NCBI GenBank assembly: GCA_003702545.1
Contig: REGK01000005.1
Location: forward strand, 1-42,742
Direction: 5' to 3'
Length of the DNA: 42,742 nucleotides
Origin: Candidatus Nitrosopumilus sp.
Lineage (GTDB): Archaea; Thermoproteota; Nitrososphaeria; Nitrososphaerales; Nitrosopumilaceae
A program made the translations under genes and the position numbers. The notes below the pieces were generated by a model. That model ran no database searches, was not told the origin of the DNA, and saw only the letters and a program-made list of their open reading frames with translations. This document shows positions 32,847-41,325 of the stretch, piece after piece (the stretch's first letter is position 1; every line of letters starts with the position of its first letter).

Positions 32847-32880
32847 GACAAATCATTTAAGGGAATAATCTCAATTAGAT

Positions 32881-34347
32881 TTGTTGAGAAAATTAATTGC
32901 CATATTGATAATTGGAATTTTTGCAACAAGTATAATGACTGTTTCCTCATTATCAGATCAGTTTGCTGATGCAGGTTCTAGAAAAAAAATACATTTTACG
33001 CAAACTATTACATCTTCTCAAGATCCAGGTCAGGGACATGAAAATCATCAATTATCATTAATTTTGTCGCCTAGTGAAGGAACAATTTATGATGGTTCTA
33101 TGACATTTACATCAAGTGAACCTGTTCAGATTGTTGTATTGCATGAAATTAACTCAAATGATGCAAAAGGACAACCTACCTGGACCATCGATGGAGAAAC
33201 TGTTTATGGACTATCTCTAATTGATTTACAAGAAAGATCTGGTTCTTTTGAATTTACAGGAGCTGCACTTGGATTACACTCGCCAAATTCTAAACCATTT
33301 ACTTCAACTGTAAGTGTTGATGGATGGATTAGAGGGCAACCAACTGAAGTCATTATGCAAAAAATTGAGTTAGAAAAAGAAGAACCAACCTCATTACTTT
33401 CAAGAGCAAATGTTCCAGCTACAATTCCATTGCATGAAGGAATCTATGGTGGTGAAAAAGTTTTGTATATTATTACTGATGGAAGTGATGAAGAATATGT
33501 AAAGGAATTATCAGAAAAACAAGAATGGAATGTAGAATTTGCACCTGTTCTGACTGATGTTCCAGAAGATGCTCTTCAAAAAATATTCGTTTTCAAAAAT
33601 GGAGTTAAAGGAAATGGGCTTTATGGATTCCAAAACGAAGTATTCTCTAATACCCCTCAACAAAAATCACAATACAGTGCCTTATCTTCTGTAATAGAAG
33701 TAACATGGAAGATAGGTCAAAAAGAGATTGTCTTTGAATCTGCTACAGATGTAATTGCAGCTGAAGAAGGTGGAAGAATTGAATTCAATGAAACAGGAAT
33801 TGTACTCAATACTCCACATATTGTATGGCCTGATGGACAAATGCAAGTACGTTCAGAAAAAGAAATAACTGATGATATGCCATATGGTGGAGGCCAAATT
33901 ACTGAAATTAATGAAGAAGAAATGACTGTCACATTTGTTGCTCATAGAGGTTGGGGACCTGATGGAAGAACAATTTACTATATTGTAACTGATGCAACTC
34001 CCTCTGGTCCTGCAGAAATGATGGGAGTGACTTCGTCTCCCACTTTAGCAAATTTGATTGCTCATTCAGGAGCAGTTGATCTTTTCCAATTCAAAAATGG
34101 AATTAAAGGCACAGGTCCATTAGGATTTCAAGCTGGAATTGCCGGAGCTGCATTAGGTGATAAGAATTACAGTCCAATATGGAGAATCTATCTAATTGAA
34201 TGGAATGATTCAGAAAATGCAAAAATTCTCGAAACAAAATCTGACATTGATTCATTCAGAGCAGATGATGAAATTACTGTCAGCATAGCACGACCAACCA
34301 ATAGTGATCATATAGTAAATTGCCCATTTATTGATCCCTTTCAATAA
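32881..34347 (+). CDS. Secreted protein with two related domains (DUF7482-like)
   Basis: 488 residues with an N-terminal hydrophobic signal (about 5-25) and no C-terminal anchor. Two parts resemble each other: about 185-290 and 345-455 both contain (V/I)LYIITDGS or IYYIVTDAT, then a helix, VFKNGVKGNGLYGFQ or QFKNGIKGTGPLGFQ, and an (E/T)-x-W strand. This matches what I recall as the DUF7482 repeat of ammonia-oxidising archaea, but I could not check it. The N-terminal third is beta-rich with several His (HENHQLSL, VLHEI). It probably acts outside the cell; the function is unknown. It starts at TTG with a TATA-like CATTTAAGG near 32852-32860. Confidence 0.75.
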   Translation: MLRKLIAILIIGIFATSIMTVSSLSDQFADAGSRKKIHFTQTITSSQDPGQGHENHQLSLILSPSEGTIYDGSMTFTSSEPVQIVVLHEINSNDAKGQPTWTIDGETVYGLSLIDLQERSGSFEFTGAALGLHSPNSKPFTSTVSVDGWIRGQPTEVIMQKIELEKEEPTSLLSRANVPATIPLHEGIYGGEKVLYIITDGSDEEYVKELSEKQEWNVEFAPVLTDVPEDALQKIFVFKNGVKGNGLYGFQNEVFSNTPQQKSQYSALSSVIEVTWKIGQKEIVFESATDVIAAEEGGRIEFNETGIVLNTPHIVWPDGQMQVRSEKEITDDMPYGGGQITEINEEEMTVTFVAHRGWGPDGRTIYYIVTDATPSGPAEMMGVTSSPTLANLIAHSGAVDLFQFKNGIKGTGPLGFQAGIAGAALGDKNYSPIWRIYLIEWNDSENAKILETKSDIDSFRADDEITVSIARPTNSDHIVNCPFIDPFQ

Positions 34348-34391
34348 TTCACTAAAGGGATAAATTACTTGCAAGATGATTTCTTGTAAAT

Positions 34392-35189
34392 TTGACTGGA
34401 AAATTGAACATTGTTGGTGTTGGTCCTGGAAATAATAATCATATGACATTTAGAGCAAAAGAAATAATCAGTGAAAGTGATATCATTATTGGTTATGAAA
34501 CATATGTAAATTTAGTTTCAGATCTTATTGAAGGAAAAACAGTTTATCGTTATGCAATGACTCAAGAAGTTGAAAGAGCTCATCAATGTATTGATCTAGC
34601 AAAGTCCGGAAAAATTGTATCTCTTGTATCTAGTGGAGATCCTGGAATTTATGGAATGGCTGGATTAATCTATGAAACTCTAGCTGAGAGCGGTTGGGAT
34701 CCAAAAGATGGACTTCAGGTAGAAGTAGTTCCAGGCGTATCTGCACTAAATTCTTGTGCATCTATTGTTGGCTCACCACTAATGTCTGATTTTGCAGTAG
34801 TAAGTATGAGTGATTTGTTAGTTCCATGGGATGTTATTGAAAATAGAGTAGAATCTGCAGCCAAAGGTGATTTTGTTCTTGTGATTTACAATCCTGCTAG
34901 TAAGAAAAGAGTTCATCAGTTACAAGATACTAGAAAAATTCTATTAAAATACAGAAAACCTACAACACCTGTTGCAATTATTGTTAGTGCATATAGAGAA
35001 TCTGAATCAATTGTGATAACTGATTTAGAAAATCTGCCAAACCATTCAGACAAATTAGGAATGACTAGTACTGTAATTGTAGGAAATTCATCTACATATT
35101 CTTACAAAGATTTGATGATAAATCCAAGAGGATACAAATCAAAATATAATTTAGAAGAACAAACTAATCCAGATCTTAAAGTTCAGTAA
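34392..35189 (+). CDS. cobJ: Precorrin-3B / cobalt-factor III C17-methyltransferase
   Basis: SAM-dependent methyltransferase of cobalamin ring synthesis, 265 residues. It begins with LNIVGVGPGNNNHMT, has YRYAMTQEVERAHQ, LVSSGDPGIYGMAG and VPGVSALNSCASIVG, all typical of CobJ/CbiH, and ends with the KKRVHQLQ and PVAIIVSAYR region. It catalyses the ring-contraction step. Other cob genes are not in the window. It starts at TTG with a TATA-like GGATAAATT at about 34359-34367. Its 3' end overlaps tyrS by seven bases. Confidence 0.93.
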   Translation: MTGKLNIVGVGPGNNNHMTFRAKEIISESDIIIGYETYVNLVSDLIEGKTVYRYAMTQEVERAHQCIDLAKSGKIVSLVSSGDPGIYGMAGLIYETLAESGWDPKDGLQVEVVPGVSALNSCASIVGSPLMSDFAVVSMSDLLVPWDVIENRVESAAKGDFVLVIYNPASKKRVHQLQDTRKILLKYRKPTTPVAIIVSAYRESESIVITDLENLPNHSDKLGMTSTVIVGNSSTYSYKDLMINPRGYKSKYNLEEQTNPDLKVQ

Positions 35190-36229
35190 CTTTTCTTAAT
35201 TGCCTCATACAGTTCTTCAGTAAGATTAAGCTTGTCTCTAATTGGAGAGATTATTTTCACCAAATAATTTCCAACTACCTGCTTCAAATCTCCTGGATGT
35301 AATTTTTTTTCAACAAAATCAGTTTCAAGTTGATTATAATCTTGATATGATACATTTCCTCCAAATTTCTCAGGCCTTTCTACATTCATCTCATTGAATT
35401 CATGGAAAATTACTGTTTTTGCAATTTCTAATAGTGGATTATTCTGTATGTTTGCCTCTTCACACCAGGCTTTGTTCATCTTTTTCTTAATTTCTTCATC
35501 AGTATTGTGAATGAAAACTCCTGAATTTGGATCAGATTTGCTCATTTTCCCTAAAACTTGTGAATCACTCGTATCTGCAGGCTTGGATAGACCTGGCAAT
35601 AGTTTGTGATGCACAGCTACTGGCACATTCCATTTCATTTTAGGAAATATTTCTCTGACTAGCATGTGGATTTTTCTTTGATCCATTCCTGCATGTGCAA
35701 TATCTACTCCCAAAGAATGAATATCAACTGCTTGCATTGCTGGGTAAAGTAACTTTGCAACGTCTATATTTTTAGGATTTTCAGAACGTCCCATAATTGT
35801 TAAAGTTCTCATTGTTCTAGCTAATGACATGTGTTTTGTAAATTTCACAAGCTCTGACCAATACTCTGTTTTTTCTTCATAAAGTTTTGATCCCAAAACG
35901 ATTTCAGCATCAGGACAAACTAACTTGAAAGCGTCTTGATAATATTTTGAAACTTTGGAAATTGTTTCCCAATCTCCTCCTAATTTATCATTGATTAGTG
36001 TGTGCCAGTCTGCAAGAAATATTGTGCACTTTACACCAGCTTTTGCAAAATCATTAATTTTGAATCCTGTACTGATTAGACTACCTAGATGTAAGAAACC
36101 AGAAATCTCTAAGCCAATGTAATGCTTTGGAGATGAATTTGTTTTGAATAATTCAGTTAACTCATCACGTGTAACAACTTCTTCAGTTGGTGGTCTTTCA
36201 ATTAAATCAACTTTTTCAGTTATGTCCAA
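35183..36229 (-). CDS. tyrS: Tyrosyl-tRNA synthetase
   Basis: Class I aminoacyl-tRNA synthetase of archaeal/eukaryotic type, 348 residues. The HIGH-like element is GFLHLGSL (about residues 44-51), the Tyr pocket includes YPAMQAVDIHSLGVDIAHAG, and the KMSKS loop is present as GKMSKSDPN. Archaeal TyrRS can be confused with TrpRS, but the length and DQRKIHMLVRE are of the TyrRS type. It starts at TTG. A TATA-like CTTTATAC on the minus strand (about 36255-36263) lies upstream. Confidence 0.93.
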   Translation of the reverse strand: MDITEKVDLIERPPTEEVVTRDELTELFKTNSSPKHYIGLEISGFLHLGSLISTGFKINDFAKAGVKCTIFLADWHTLINDKLGGDWETISKVSKYYQDAFKLVCPDAEIVLGSKLYEEKTEYWSELVKFTKHMSLARTMRTLTIMGRSENPKNIDVAKLLYPAMQAVDIHSLGVDIAHAGMDQRKIHMLVREIFPKMKWNVPVAVHHKLLPGLSKPADTSDSQVLGKMSKSDPNSGVFIHNTDEEIKKKMNKAWCEEANIQNNPLLEIAKTVIFHEFNEMNVERPEKFGGNVSYQDYNQLETDFVEKKLHPGDLKQVVGNYLVKIISPIRDKLNLTEELYEAIKKSY

Positions 36230-36323
36230 ATCAAATCAACTTTTGAGTGGTAAACGTATAAAGTTATTCAAAGAATTTTTGAAAAATTAGAACCTTTGAA
36301 TAGTTGTTAGATCAATTATTGTT

Positions 36324-36533
36324 ATGACTCTTGAAGAAGGACTAGAATTAATTGAAAATTACAAAAAAGGTCTTGAAAAATTCTTAGAAACATTACCTGA
36401 ACAATCTGTACAATTAGGCACAGAAATGGTCAAAACCTTGACTATGAACTCAAAAAACGAAATAAAAAATCTAGAAGCAATAGAAAAAGCCCTTAAACGA
36501 CCCCCAAAATATGAATCAGGACTTTCAGAATAA
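36324..36533 (+). CDS. Small helical protein, unknown function
   Basis: Unrecognised 69-residue protein made of amphipathic helices (LEEGLELIENYKKGLEKFLE and later KNLEAIEKALKRPP), without Cys or membrane segments. It starts at ATG. No partner is suggested by context: tyrS is divergent upstream and a zinc-finger pseudogene faces it downstream. The coding pattern and codon use resemble its neighbours, so it is probably real. Confidence 0.6.
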   Translation: MTLEEGLELIENYKKGLEKFLETLPEQSVQLGTEMVKTLTMNSKNEIKNLEAIEKALKRPPKYESGLSE

Positions 36534-36539
36534 CTAAAT

Positions 36540-36700
36540 TTATTTACAACTTTTTTGTGTTTTCTCAAATCTTGCTGAGTGTTAAATTCTGTTCCACAAA
36601 CTCTTCATTTTTTCTGTTATGTGCTATTTCCTGATGGTTCTTTAATCTCTCTGAATCTGAAAGTATGGTTCCACATTTTTTTACTTTAATTCATTTTTGT
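36540..36700 (-). pseudogene. Decayed C2H2 zinc-finger protein gene
   Basis: The minus strand encodes two broken C2H2 fingers in different frames. Finger 1: KKCGTILSDSERLKNHQEIAH (second Cys at 36673-36675), where the first Cys codon is Val (GTA) and an in-frame TGA stands just upstream. Finger 2: RVCGTEFNTQQDLRKHKK (Cys at 36596-36598), where the first Cys codon is TGA and the last His is Asn. The two second-Cys codons are 77 bases apart, so a frameshift separates them. The similarity of the two units (CGT-x-x-x-x-L-x-x-H) makes chance unlikely. The remaining bases up to 36768 show nothing. Confidence 0.65.
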
Positions 36701-36768
36701 TTTCACCAAACAATTCCATTCTTTTACTACATGATATTACAAAAAAGGTCTTAAAATTCTCAAAAAAC

Positions 36769-37341
36769 TTAATCTTGTGGTTCATCCAATGACTTTCTAG
36801 GTTTGGTACTGAGATAGAATGCATGACTACTGATGATGAATGCTGCTAGAAACATTTTGATTGCAAAAATTGTATTCCAAGGCCGTTCAGGATCTGGATA
36901 TGCAATTGATAATTTATCAATATCTGGTAACACTCCGTTAACTATTCCTGCGGAAATCTGTGCAGTTAATACTGAAAAGTTGTACATTACTTCAAACAAT
37001 GTGATAATTGAAAATCCTAACAACATTAGTTGTAATAATGCCATTCTTGTTCCAACAATTTTATTTCCTGCAGTTCTTCTCCAACCTATTCTAGATACAC
37101 AATACCATCCAATTATTGTAGAGAAAAATATCCATGTTGACACTCTTGCAAAATTTTCAAACGGAATAGTTGTATTGTGTATGGCTTCTCCCATCACATA
37201 TGTTCCATTTTCCATCCACTCAATCATCGTAACATAAACGCCAAAAATTAATGATGAACTCATGATGAATCCACAAATATAGAAAATATACAGAAAAACT
37301 TTGTATCCTTTGTCTGTTTTTTCTAGATGACGTGATTTCAT
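36769..37341 (-). CDS. Four-helix membrane protein, unknown function
   Basis: About 190 residues with four hydrophobic segments (near residues 18-38, 65-85, 100-122 and 155-175 from the ATG at 37341) and a charged C-terminus. I do not recognise the family. The His, Arg and aromatic residues near the helix ends give no clear heme or metal site. The in-frame TTG at 37356 was rejected because the TATA-like TTTTTATATTT (37363-37373, minus strand) is 26 bases before the ATG at 37341. Confidence 0.7.
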   Translation of the reverse strand: MKSRHLEKTDKGYKVFLYIFYICGFIMSSSLIFGVYVTMIEWMENGTYVMGEAIHNTTIPFENFARVSTWIFFSTIIGWYCVSRIGWRRTAGNKIVGTRMALLQLMLLGFSIITLFEVMYNFSVLTAQISAGIVNGVLPDIDKLSIAYPDPERPWNTIFAIKMFLAAFIISSHAFYLSTKPRKSLDEPQD

Positions 37342-37362
37342 TATGCCGATTGCCAAATTTTG

Positions 37363-37373
37363 AAATATAAAAA
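37363..37373 (-). promoter_or_regulatory. TATA box of the four-helix membrane protein gene
   Basis: Minus strand TTTTTATATTT, centred 26 bases upstream of the ATG at 37341. It selects that start over the TTG at 37356. Confidence 0.55.
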
Positions 37374-37392
37374 TTCATGCGTAGTAATTGTC

Positions 37393-37398
37393 TTTATA
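37393..37398 (+). promoter_or_regulatory. TATA box of the DegT-family aminotransferase gene
   Basis: TTTATA is centred 26 bases before the GTG at 37422. The ATG at 37377 would lie upstream of the box and so off the transcript. Confidence 0.6.
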
Positions 37399-37421
37399 CA
37401 CTAGTTCTAAGGACAAAATTT

Positions 37422-38510
37422 GTGAAAATTCCAATTAACACGCCTATTTTAGGTAAAGAAGAACTTTCAGCTGTGGTCTCAGTAGTGAAATCAGGAGGAC
37501 TTACTTCAGCCTCAAAGGATGGCGGAAAAAATGTACAGGAATTTGAAAAATCAGTTAGATCCTTTGTCAAAGCCAAATATGCTATTTCAGTAAATTCTGG
37601 TACTGCTGCATTACAAGCAGCTCTATATGCACTTGATATCAAAAAAGGAGATGAAGTCATTGTACCTTCTTTTACATTTGTTGCTAGTGCAAATGCTATT
37701 GCATCTACTGGGGCAAAACCTGTTTTTGCGGATATCTTAAAAGAAAACTTTACAATTGATCCTGAGTCAATTACAAAAAAAATTACGAGAAAAACTAAAG
37801 CAATAATGCCTGTCCATTTGTATGGTCATATATCATCACTTGATAGAATAAAAGAGATTGCAAAAAAACACAATCTTTCAGTGGTTGAAGATGCTGCACA
37901 ATCACTTGGTTCAACTTTTAAAGGAAAACAGACTGGAACATTTTTTCAACTTGGATGTTATAGTCTCTATCCTGGAAAGGTCATAACTTCTGGAGAAGGT
38001 GGGGTGATAGTTACTAACAACAAAAAACTCTATGAAAAATTACAGATGATAAGAAATCACGGTATGGTTAAGGGATATGATTCCAAAATATTTGGATTAA
38101 ATCTAAGACTCCCTGAAATTAATGCTGCAATAGCTAAAATTCAAATTAAAAAATTACCAAAATTCATTCAATCACGAAGACGTAATGCAAAACTATTATC
38201 TGATTTATTATCTGATACAAAAATAAAAATTCCCTTTGAACAAAAAAATGAAAAATTCAATTGGTCATTATACACTATTGCAATAAAAAACAGAGATTTA
38301 ATTTTAAAGAAATTAAATTCAAAAGGAATCGGAGCTGCAGTCTATTATCCAATCCCTGTTCATAAAATTCCTATTTACAAAGTAAAATCAAAATTAACAA
38401 ATACTGATTGGGCATCAAAACACGTTTTGTCCTTGCCTGTTCATCCAAATGTATCTGCTAAAAACGTTGAATATATCGCAAAAACTGTGCGTGATTTGGT
38501 AAATGAATAG
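37422..38510 (+). CDS. DegT/DnrJ/EryC1/StrS family aminotransferase
   Basis: PLP-dependent sugar aminotransferase family, about 362 residues. It begins at GTG with KIPINTPILGKEEL, the usual family N-terminus. It shows SGTAALQAALYAL, VIVPSFTFVASANAI, VHLYGH, VEDAAQSLGS and the PLP lysine in SLYPGKVITSGEGG. Such enzymes aminate keto-sugars for surface glycans or nucleotide sugars. A longer frame from ATG 37377 exists but is not supported by the promoter. Its stop overlaps the start of the MtrA-like gene by eight bases, so the two are co-translated. Confidence 0.92.
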   Translation: MKIPINTPILGKEELSAVVSVVKSGGLTSASKDGGKNVQEFEKSVRSFVKAKYAISVNSGTAALQAALYALDIKKGDEVIVPSFTFVASANAIASTGAKPVFADILKENFTIDPESITKKITRKTKAIMPVHLYGHISSLDRIKEIAKKHNLSVVEDAAQSLGSTFKGKQTGTFFQLGCYSLYPGKVITSGEGGVIVTNNKKLYEKLQMIRNHGMVKGYDSKIFGLNLRLPEINAAIAKIQIKKLPKFIQSRRRNAKLLSDLLSDTKIKIPFEQKNEKFNWSLYTIAIKNRDLILKKLNSKGIGAAVYYPIPVHKIPIYKVKSKLTNTDWASKHVLSLPVHPNVSAKNVEYIAKTVRDLVNE

Positions 38511-38979
38511 CCTTGGAAACATAATTGGAGAAATCTGTAAGGTTGTTCTGCCTATAAAACAGGAATTTTACTCTGGTAATCCTAATTCACAAACTGCAAT
38601 TTGCACGCTTGCAAGTATATCATTACTAGATGATTTGAAGGATTCAGGAATATTGTCACAGGTTGCAATTATTGGTAGACTATTTTCAGAGAACAAGGGA
38701 ATTGATAGTATGATACAATACGTTTATGAAAACAAGAACATTAAAAGAATAATTCTTTGTGGAAAAGAAGTTTGGGGTCATAAATCCGGACATTCATTAT
38801 TACAATTGCACAAGAATGGAATAGATGAAAACTCTAGAATAATTAATTCTGTTAGTCCTGATCCTTATCTTACAGTTTCAAAAGATATGATAAACTATTT
38901 TCAAAAAAACATTACAATTATTGATTTAATTGATAAAACCAGTCTCAAAGTAATCCGTGAACAAATTGAGATTTCTTAA
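38503..38979 (+). CDS. MtrA-like protein (methyl-H4MPT:CoM methyltransferase subunit A-like), soluble
   Basis: 158 residues resembling the soluble domain of methanogen MtrA: CTLASISLLDDL, VAIIGRLFSENKGID, RIILCGKEVWGHKSGHSLL, LHKNGID and later SPDPYL. MtrA carries a corrinoid bound through His, and a His sits in the matching GHKSGH stretch. There is no C-terminal membrane helix, and no other mtr gene is in the window. Ammonia-oxidising archaea do not make methane, so the role must differ, perhaps a C1-pterin or corrinoid-binding role. It overlaps the DegT-family gene upstream and the dUTPase-like gene (four bases, convergent) downstream. Confidence 0.72.
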   Translation: MNSLGNIIGEICKVVLPIKQEFYSGNPNSQTAICTLASISLLDDLKDSGILSQVAIIGRLFSENKGIDSMIQYVYENKNIKRIILCGKEVWGHKSGHSLLQLHKNGIDENSRIINSVSPDPYLTVSKDMINYFQKNITIIDLIDKTSLKVIREQIEIS

Positions 38980-39323
38980 TACCCATTTCTCTGTCTTTCT
39001 CTGTTGATTTCATTTTTCTTTTTGTATTCAGCTACGATATCATCAGGGGTGAGGTTCAATTCAAGTGATGCCTGAACTACAAAATGCCAAATATCGATTA
39101 ATTCTTCTCTTGCTTCATCTTCATTGAATTTTGTTGGAGTTTTCCACCATTTCCAGTTGGTAGTTCTTTGTAGTTCAACTGCTTCATGCATTATTGCAGT
39201 AGATAACGCAGATACTCTACCTTCTGCATCTTTTGGATATCTGTCAAGTTTCATCATTTCTGATAATCCTTTTTGAAGTTGGAAAATAGTATCTAGTCTG
39301 TCTCCACTTACTTCTTGCGACAA
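38976..39323 (-). CDS. Dimeric dUTPase/MazG-like all-alpha NTP pyrophosphohydrolase
   Basis: 115 residues. The metal-binding pattern of all-alpha NTP pyrophosphatases is visible: HEAVELQRTTNWKWWK, then AREELIDIWHFVVQASLEL (E-x-x-x-D). The W-K-W-W-K and DIWHF segments resemble the dimeric dUTPase branch (dUTPase_2) more than MazG. It would hydrolyse dUTP or another non-canonical NTP to the monophosphate. It starts at TTG, with a TATA-like region 26 bases upstream (about 39345-39353). Confidence 0.82.
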   Translation of the reverse strand: MSQEVSGDRLDTIFQLQKGLSEMMKLDRYPKDAEGRVSALSTAIMHEAVELQRTTNWKWWKTPTKFNEDEAREELIDIWHFVVQASLELNLTPDDIVAEYKKKNEINRERQRNGY

Positions 39324-39362
39324 TGATAAATTAATTTGAGAAATTATTGAACTTAAGTCTTT

Positions 39363-40256
39363 TTAGAATCTGATCATTTTTTCATACATCTTGACTCTTT
39401 TTGTAATGTCTCCATTTTTGATCTTCAACAATCCATCTAATCCGTATCTTTCAACGGCAAATGAACCTAACACATTACCATAAACTACTGCTTTCTTGAT
39501 CTCTGAAAGACTGGTTGATTTTTTACTTGCAAGATAACCTATCATGGCACCTGCAAAAGAGTCTCCTGCACCTGTAGGATCTACTACATCTTCTAATGAA
39601 AAGCCAGCAGTTGGAAATATTACATCATCATAGAACATGAGTGAGCCATGTTCTCCTTTCTTAATAATAACATATTTTGCACCCCACTGCATCATCTTCT
39701 TTGCACATTTTATCAAGTTGAACTCTTTTGTGAGAAGTTTGGCTTCTTCATCATTAATCACAACTGCATCTACAGATTTTATCATTTTGATTACGGCATC
39801 TCTTTTAGTAGATATCCAAAAGTCTATTGTATCACACATTGAGAATTTTACTTTGTCAAACTCTTTGATTAGTGCAGTATTTTGCTCAGGATCATTATTT
39901 GCAAGATAAACGAATTGTGACTTTCTATATGCTTCTGGTACTGTAGGTTTGAAATCTGCTAGAACATTTAGTTCAGTTTTTAGTGTTGATCTAGTACTTA
40001 ATGTATCATCATATTTTCCATCATAACGAAATGTTTTTCCATTTTTAATTGATAGTCCTTCTAAATCAAGATATTTTGATAGTGTTTTATGATGCTGTTT
40101 TGGGAAATCTTCTCCTACAACTGCAATTAATCCAGTATCTACAAAATTACTTGCAGAAATTGCAGCAAAAGTTGCAGCACCACCTAAAACATTTTTGAGT
40201 GTTTTTTTGGGCGTTCTAATTGTATCTAATGCAGTTGAACCAAAAACTGTAAGCAT
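39363..40256 (-). CDS. PfkB family carbohydrate/nucleoside kinase
   Basis: Ribokinase-fold kinase of 297 residues. The N-terminal GGAATFAAISASNF and the catalytic DPTGAGDSFAGAMIGYLA (anion hole and base Asp) are present. VVINDEEAKLL and YVIIKKGEHGSLMF are also typical. The substrate could be a sugar, nucleoside or similar alcohol and is not readable. It begins 12 bases after the stop of the LEA-like gene on the same strand. Confidence 0.92.
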   Translation of the reverse strand: MLTVFGSTALDTIRTPKKTLKNVLGGAATFAAISASNFVDTGLIAVVGEDFPKQHHKTLSKYLDLEGLSIKNGKTFRYDGKYDDTLSTRSTLKTELNVLADFKPTVPEAYRKSQFVYLANNDPEQNTALIKEFDKVKFSMCDTIDFWISTKRDAVIKMIKSVDAVVINDEEAKLLTKEFNLIKCAKKMMQWGAKYVIIKKGEHGSLMFYDDVIFPTAGFSLEDVVDPTGAGDSFAGAMIGYLASKKSTSLSEIKKAVVYGNVLGSFAVERYGLDGLLKIKNGDITKRVKMYEKMIRF

Positions 40257-40267
40257 TTGTGAAGAAA

Positions 40268-40717
40268 CTAATCTTGATGTATAAATTCTCTTGCCTGCTC
40301 ATCTGTTGGATAGTATACAAATGGAATTTCAATTGATGTAAAGGCTACATCATATTTTGTTACACCTGTAATTTTTACTGATTGGGCATTACTACCTTCT
40401 GCATCTGTCTGAAAAGTTCCCTTTACGTAAGTATTGTCTAGAGGTTGTAAGGTGAATGATTCTAACTGACCTTTCCCTACCATTTGTTCATCTGCAATAA
40501 CAAAGAATTCAGTTGTGCCTGAAGTTAGTATTAATAATGACGGATTTGTAAATTGCAATTCTATATTGTATTCTGAACCTTTTTCGCTATCACTTAGCAA
40601 CTCACTTTGTGTAATGCTTATCCCTATTTGAGATGCTGAGGCATACTGTGAATAGCCGAAAATACTCATTCCTAGAATGAATAGAATAACTAATCCTCCC
40701 TTCTTTGATGAATTCAT
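40268..40717 (-). CDS. Secreted LEA14-like / unknown beta-sandwich protein
   Basis: 149 residues: signal peptide (KKGGLVILFILGMSIFGYSQYASA) and a single beta-rich domain (ISITQSELLSDSEKGSEYNIELQF, then LQPLDNTYVKGTFQT). The layout resembles late-embryogenesis-abundant type 2 or immunoglobulin-like domains, but I would not insist on it. It is probably exported, with no C-terminal anchor. It starts at ATG. A TATA-like region (minus strand TAGTTAAAA, near 40743) and the inverted repeat at 40753-40765 precede it. Confidence 0.65.
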   Translation of the reverse strand: MNSSKKGGLVILFILGMSIFGYSQYASASQIGISITQSELLSDSEKGSEYNIELQFTNPSLLILTSGTTEFFVIADEQMVGKGQLESFTLQPLDNTYVKGTFQTDAEGSNAQSVKITGVTKYDVAFTSIEIPFVYYPTDEQAREFIHQD

Positions 40718-40752
40718 GATTGATTTTAAGAAAATTACATTTTAACTAAATA

Positions 40753-40765
40753 GGGAAATAATCCC
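40753..40765. promoter_or_regulatory. Small inverted repeat GGGA-N5-TCCC between divergent genes
   Basis: A 4-base perfect inverted repeat with a 5-base spacer, 36-48 bases upstream of the 40717 start and just beyond its TATA-like region. It could be a regulator site, but with four-base arms it could well be chance. Confidence 0.25.
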
Positions 40766-40848
40766 AATAAATTGTGTAAAAGATTTGATCTACTCTTAAA
40801 CCTCCTTAGAGCTAACAGAATAAATGAAAATTACATGATTATTTGTTG

Positions 40849-41325
40849 ATGGCTAGAATAAAGCTCAAACTAGGCGAGAATGAAATTGAGGTTGATTCTA
40901 GAGATTTCTATGTTGATAATCAAACATTAGGTGAAGTTATTGAAAATATCTCAAGTCATTTACCTGAAAATCATGCTAAAATTGTTTATGAAACTGAACC
41001 TGTTGCAACTCCTGAAATTCCTGTTCAATCTGGATTGGAGTCCCTTGAGGATGCAGAAATATTCGAACCAGAATTTAATGAACCAACACATGTTGCTCCA
41101 AATGAAGTAAAATCAAAACTACGTATTTTAGAAACTAGTAGATTCTTTGATTCTCCTAGAACAGTTACAGAAACTGTTGAACAATTACGTGAATATGGTT
41201 GGTCTGCAAGTCCACTTGATGTATCAAAAGTATTGGCAAAAATGGCATCAAACAAAGAAATGTTGAAAAATTCTAGTGAGAACAGAACTCAGTACTTTGT
41301 TAAAGAATCTCTAGTGGCTAACTAG
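40849..41325 (+). CDS. Uncharacterised protein with a possible C-terminal winged-helix-like region
   Basis: About 158 residues. The N-terminal 40 form a small beta-alpha unit (ARIKLKLGENEIEVDSRDFYV), then comes a Pro/Glu-rich linker (about 48-82) and a helical C-terminal domain (KSKLRILETSRFFDSPRTVTETVEQLREYGW and onwards), whose layout suggests a winged helix. I do not recognise it. It starts at ATG 40849; two TTGs just before are in frame. Its 3' end overlaps the convergent zinc-binding gene by eight bases. Confidence 0.65.
   Translation: MARIKLKLGENEIEVDSRDFYVDNQTLGEVIENISSHLPENHAKIVYETEPVATPEIPVQSGLESLEDAEIFEPEFNEPTHVAPNEVKSKLRILETSRFFDSPRTVTETVEQLREYGWSASPLDVSKVLAKMASNKEMLKNSSENRTQYFVKESLVAN

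Noticed and set aside
36359-36568. 69-codon frame on the minus strand that includes the second zinc-finger remnant
   Set aside because: Most of it is antisense to the small helical gene at 36324-36533. Only the upstream part has zinc-finger character, so it is treated as part of a pseudogene.
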